Origin: Nitrospiria bacterium | GTDB lineage: Bacteria > Nitrospirota > Nitrospiria > Nitrospirales > UBA8639 | Direction of reading: 5' to 3' | Length of the DNA stretch: 6,801 nucleotides | NCBI GenBank assembly: GCA_030430725.1 | Contig: JAUIKP010000177.1 | Coordinates: 1 to 6,801 of the forward strand | Shown here: in pieces, positions 5,794 through 6,801 of the stretch | Position numbering within the stretch: the stretch's first letter is position 1 | How the letters are laid out: each line of letters opens with the position of its first letter | Notes under the pieces: model-generated | The model's database searches: none | Told to the model about the DNA's origin: nothing | What the model saw: only the letters and a program-made list of their open reading frames with translations | Translations under genes and position numbers: made by a program

Positions 5794-6801
5794 ATGGACA
5801 TGAGTAAATTGACCGAAACGTTGCAAGCGACTCTTGGGGCGACTCTTCCCAGTGTGATGGGAGCCTTGGGAATACTTGTGTTGGGATGGTTCGTGGCCAT
5901 GGCCGTGAGAGCCGGAGTGAGAAAAGGACTCGGCATGCTGACCATCAATCAACGCTTGCGTTCGACTACCGGGGCTGAAATGGACATTGAAGGCGGGACA
6001 GCGGCAGGGATCTATTACTTAATCCTGTTGTTGGTCCTGGTGGCGTTTTTTAATGCCTTGCATCTGGAATTAGTCTCCGGTCCATTGCGGGCATTAGTGG
6101 ATCAGGTCTTAGCCTTTGTTCCGAAATTAGTGGCGGGAGGGATATTAATATTAATCGTGTGGATCATTGCTACCGTGCTTCGGACAATTGTAACCAGGGC
6201 CTTGCAAGCGACGACATTGGATGAAAAGCTCAGCTCGGGGGCCGGGATGCGACCGATCAGCGATAATTTGGGCAATGTCGTATTTTGGCTGGTTGTTCTC
6301 CTCTTTCTTCCAGCTATCTTAGGCACCTTGGAAATCGGTGGATTGTTAGAACCGGTTCAAGACATGGTCAATGAAATGTTAGGGATGCTTCCCAATGTCT
6401 TCGGAGCTGTCTTAATTGGTGTCGTGGGCTGGTTTCTGGCCAAAATTGTCCGGGACCTCGTGAGTAACTTATTGACGGCGGCCGGAACCGACCGGTTAGG
6501 GGAACAAATCGGGCTGCGGGGAACTATGTCTTTATCCCATTTAATTGGGTTAGTGGTGTATATCCTTATTCTCGTGCCTGCGGTGGTTGCAGCCCTGCAA
6601 TCGCTGGAAATTGAGGTCATTACGGGACCGGCGACCGAGATGTTAAATACCATGATGTCGGCAATTCCCGACATCTTTGCGGCGGCCATTATATTGGGGA
6701 TTGCGTTTGCCATTTCCCGGTTGGTTTCCCAATTAATGGCCAGTTTGTTGGGCGGACTCGGTTTTGATGTTCTCCCGGAAAAGCTGGGCATGGGACAAGT
6801 G
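5794..6801 (+). CDS. Repeat-built TM-helix membrane protein (MscS-related), 3' end missing
   Basis: Frame is open from ATG 5794 to the last base (336 codons seen). AGGAG at 5783-5787 gives a six-base spacing. The protein is very hydrophobic, with about seven membrane segments visible (roughly 20-40, 70-88, 110-130, 160-178, 200-222, 250-268, 292-314). It is a tandem repeat of about 91 residues: the motif of a short amphipathic helix, Pro, membrane helix, then Arg occurs with its Pro at 19, 110, 200 and 292, and the intervening membrane helix starts at Tyr74, Trp165 and Tyr256. The unit, for example MLPNVFGAVLIGVVGWFLAK (198-217), matches the conserved TM-helix family found in MscS-like channels and in channel-like proteins without the MscS pore domain. 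Whether an MscS domain follows cannot be seen. Location is the inner membrane; a role in ion or solute release under osmotic stress is inferred from family and from mscL next door. Confidence 0.88.
   Translation, partial: MDMSKLTETLQATLGATLPSVMGALGILVLGWFVAMAVRAGVRKGLGMLTINQRLRSTTGAEMDIEGGTAAGIYYLILLLVLVAFFNALHLELVSGPLRALVDQVLAFVPKLVAGGILILIVWIIATVLRTIVTRALQATTLDEKLSSGAGMRPISDNLGNVVFWLVVLLFLPAILGTLEIGGLLEPVQDMVNEMLGMLPNVFGAVLIGVVGWFLAKIVRDLVSNLLTAAGTDRLGEQIGLRGTMSLSHLIGLVVYILILVPAVVAALQSLEIEVITGPATEMLNTMMSAIPDIFAAAIILGIAFAISRLVSQLMASLLGGLGFDVLPEKLGMGQV

Noticed and set aside
6357..6791. 144-codon minus-strand frame
   Set aside because: Antisense to a clear repeat-built membrane protein; the translation is a shadow rich in Thr, Asn, Pro and Ile.

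Overview
The window holds seven gene calls, all on the + strand, in three blocks. The base composition is close to balanced. The genes include a sigma-54 activator, an OmpA-type envelope protein, MscL and an MscS-related membrane protein, so the source is a Gram-negative bacterium with a cell wall. The mix (OmpA/BON protein with a Ras-like GTPase, sigma-54 activator, zinc-ribbon MscL, long TM-repeat protein) reminds me of Nitrospirota, but that is an impression only; no marker gene is present.

Block 1 (1-3328) looks like a signalling cluster. It begins with the 3' part of a gene for a membrane-anchored BON/OmpA-like protein whose start lies before the window. After 34 bases comes a small Ras/Arf-type GTPase that lacks the usual switch II glutamine. 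About 100 bases further is a sigma-54-dependent activator with an unrecognised N-terminal domain, a PAS domain, a complete AAA+ engine with GAFTGA, and a Fis-type helix-turn-helix. It has no receiver domain, so it is probably controlled by its own sensory domains or by a partner protein.

Block 2 (3329-4692) is the most likely local target of that activator. The 273-base gap after the activator gene contains a good -24/-12 element (3546-3560) and, about 60 bases upstream of it, a perfect 7-base inverted repeat (3458-3487) at the usual distance for an enhancer. Downstream are a small membrane-anchored protein of unknown function and a short stand-alone pseudo-receiver with Glu at the phospho-acceptor position. 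A strong intrinsic terminator (4636-4692) closes the block. The reading frame between these two genes is ambiguous at 3768-4127.

Block 3 (4693-6801) carries two genes of the osmotic release type: mscL, whose C-terminus is a four-cysteine zinc ribbon, and, after a 434-base gap with possible RNA structure, the start of a long membrane protein built from repeats of about 91 residues (conserved TM-helix family related to MscS). This last gene runs off the window end.

The working picture, which is inference, is an envelope-sensing module (OmpA-like anchor, GTPase, sigma-54 activator) driving a small sigma-54 operon, next to turgor-relief channels. The functional link between block 1/2 and the channels is not shown by the sequence.
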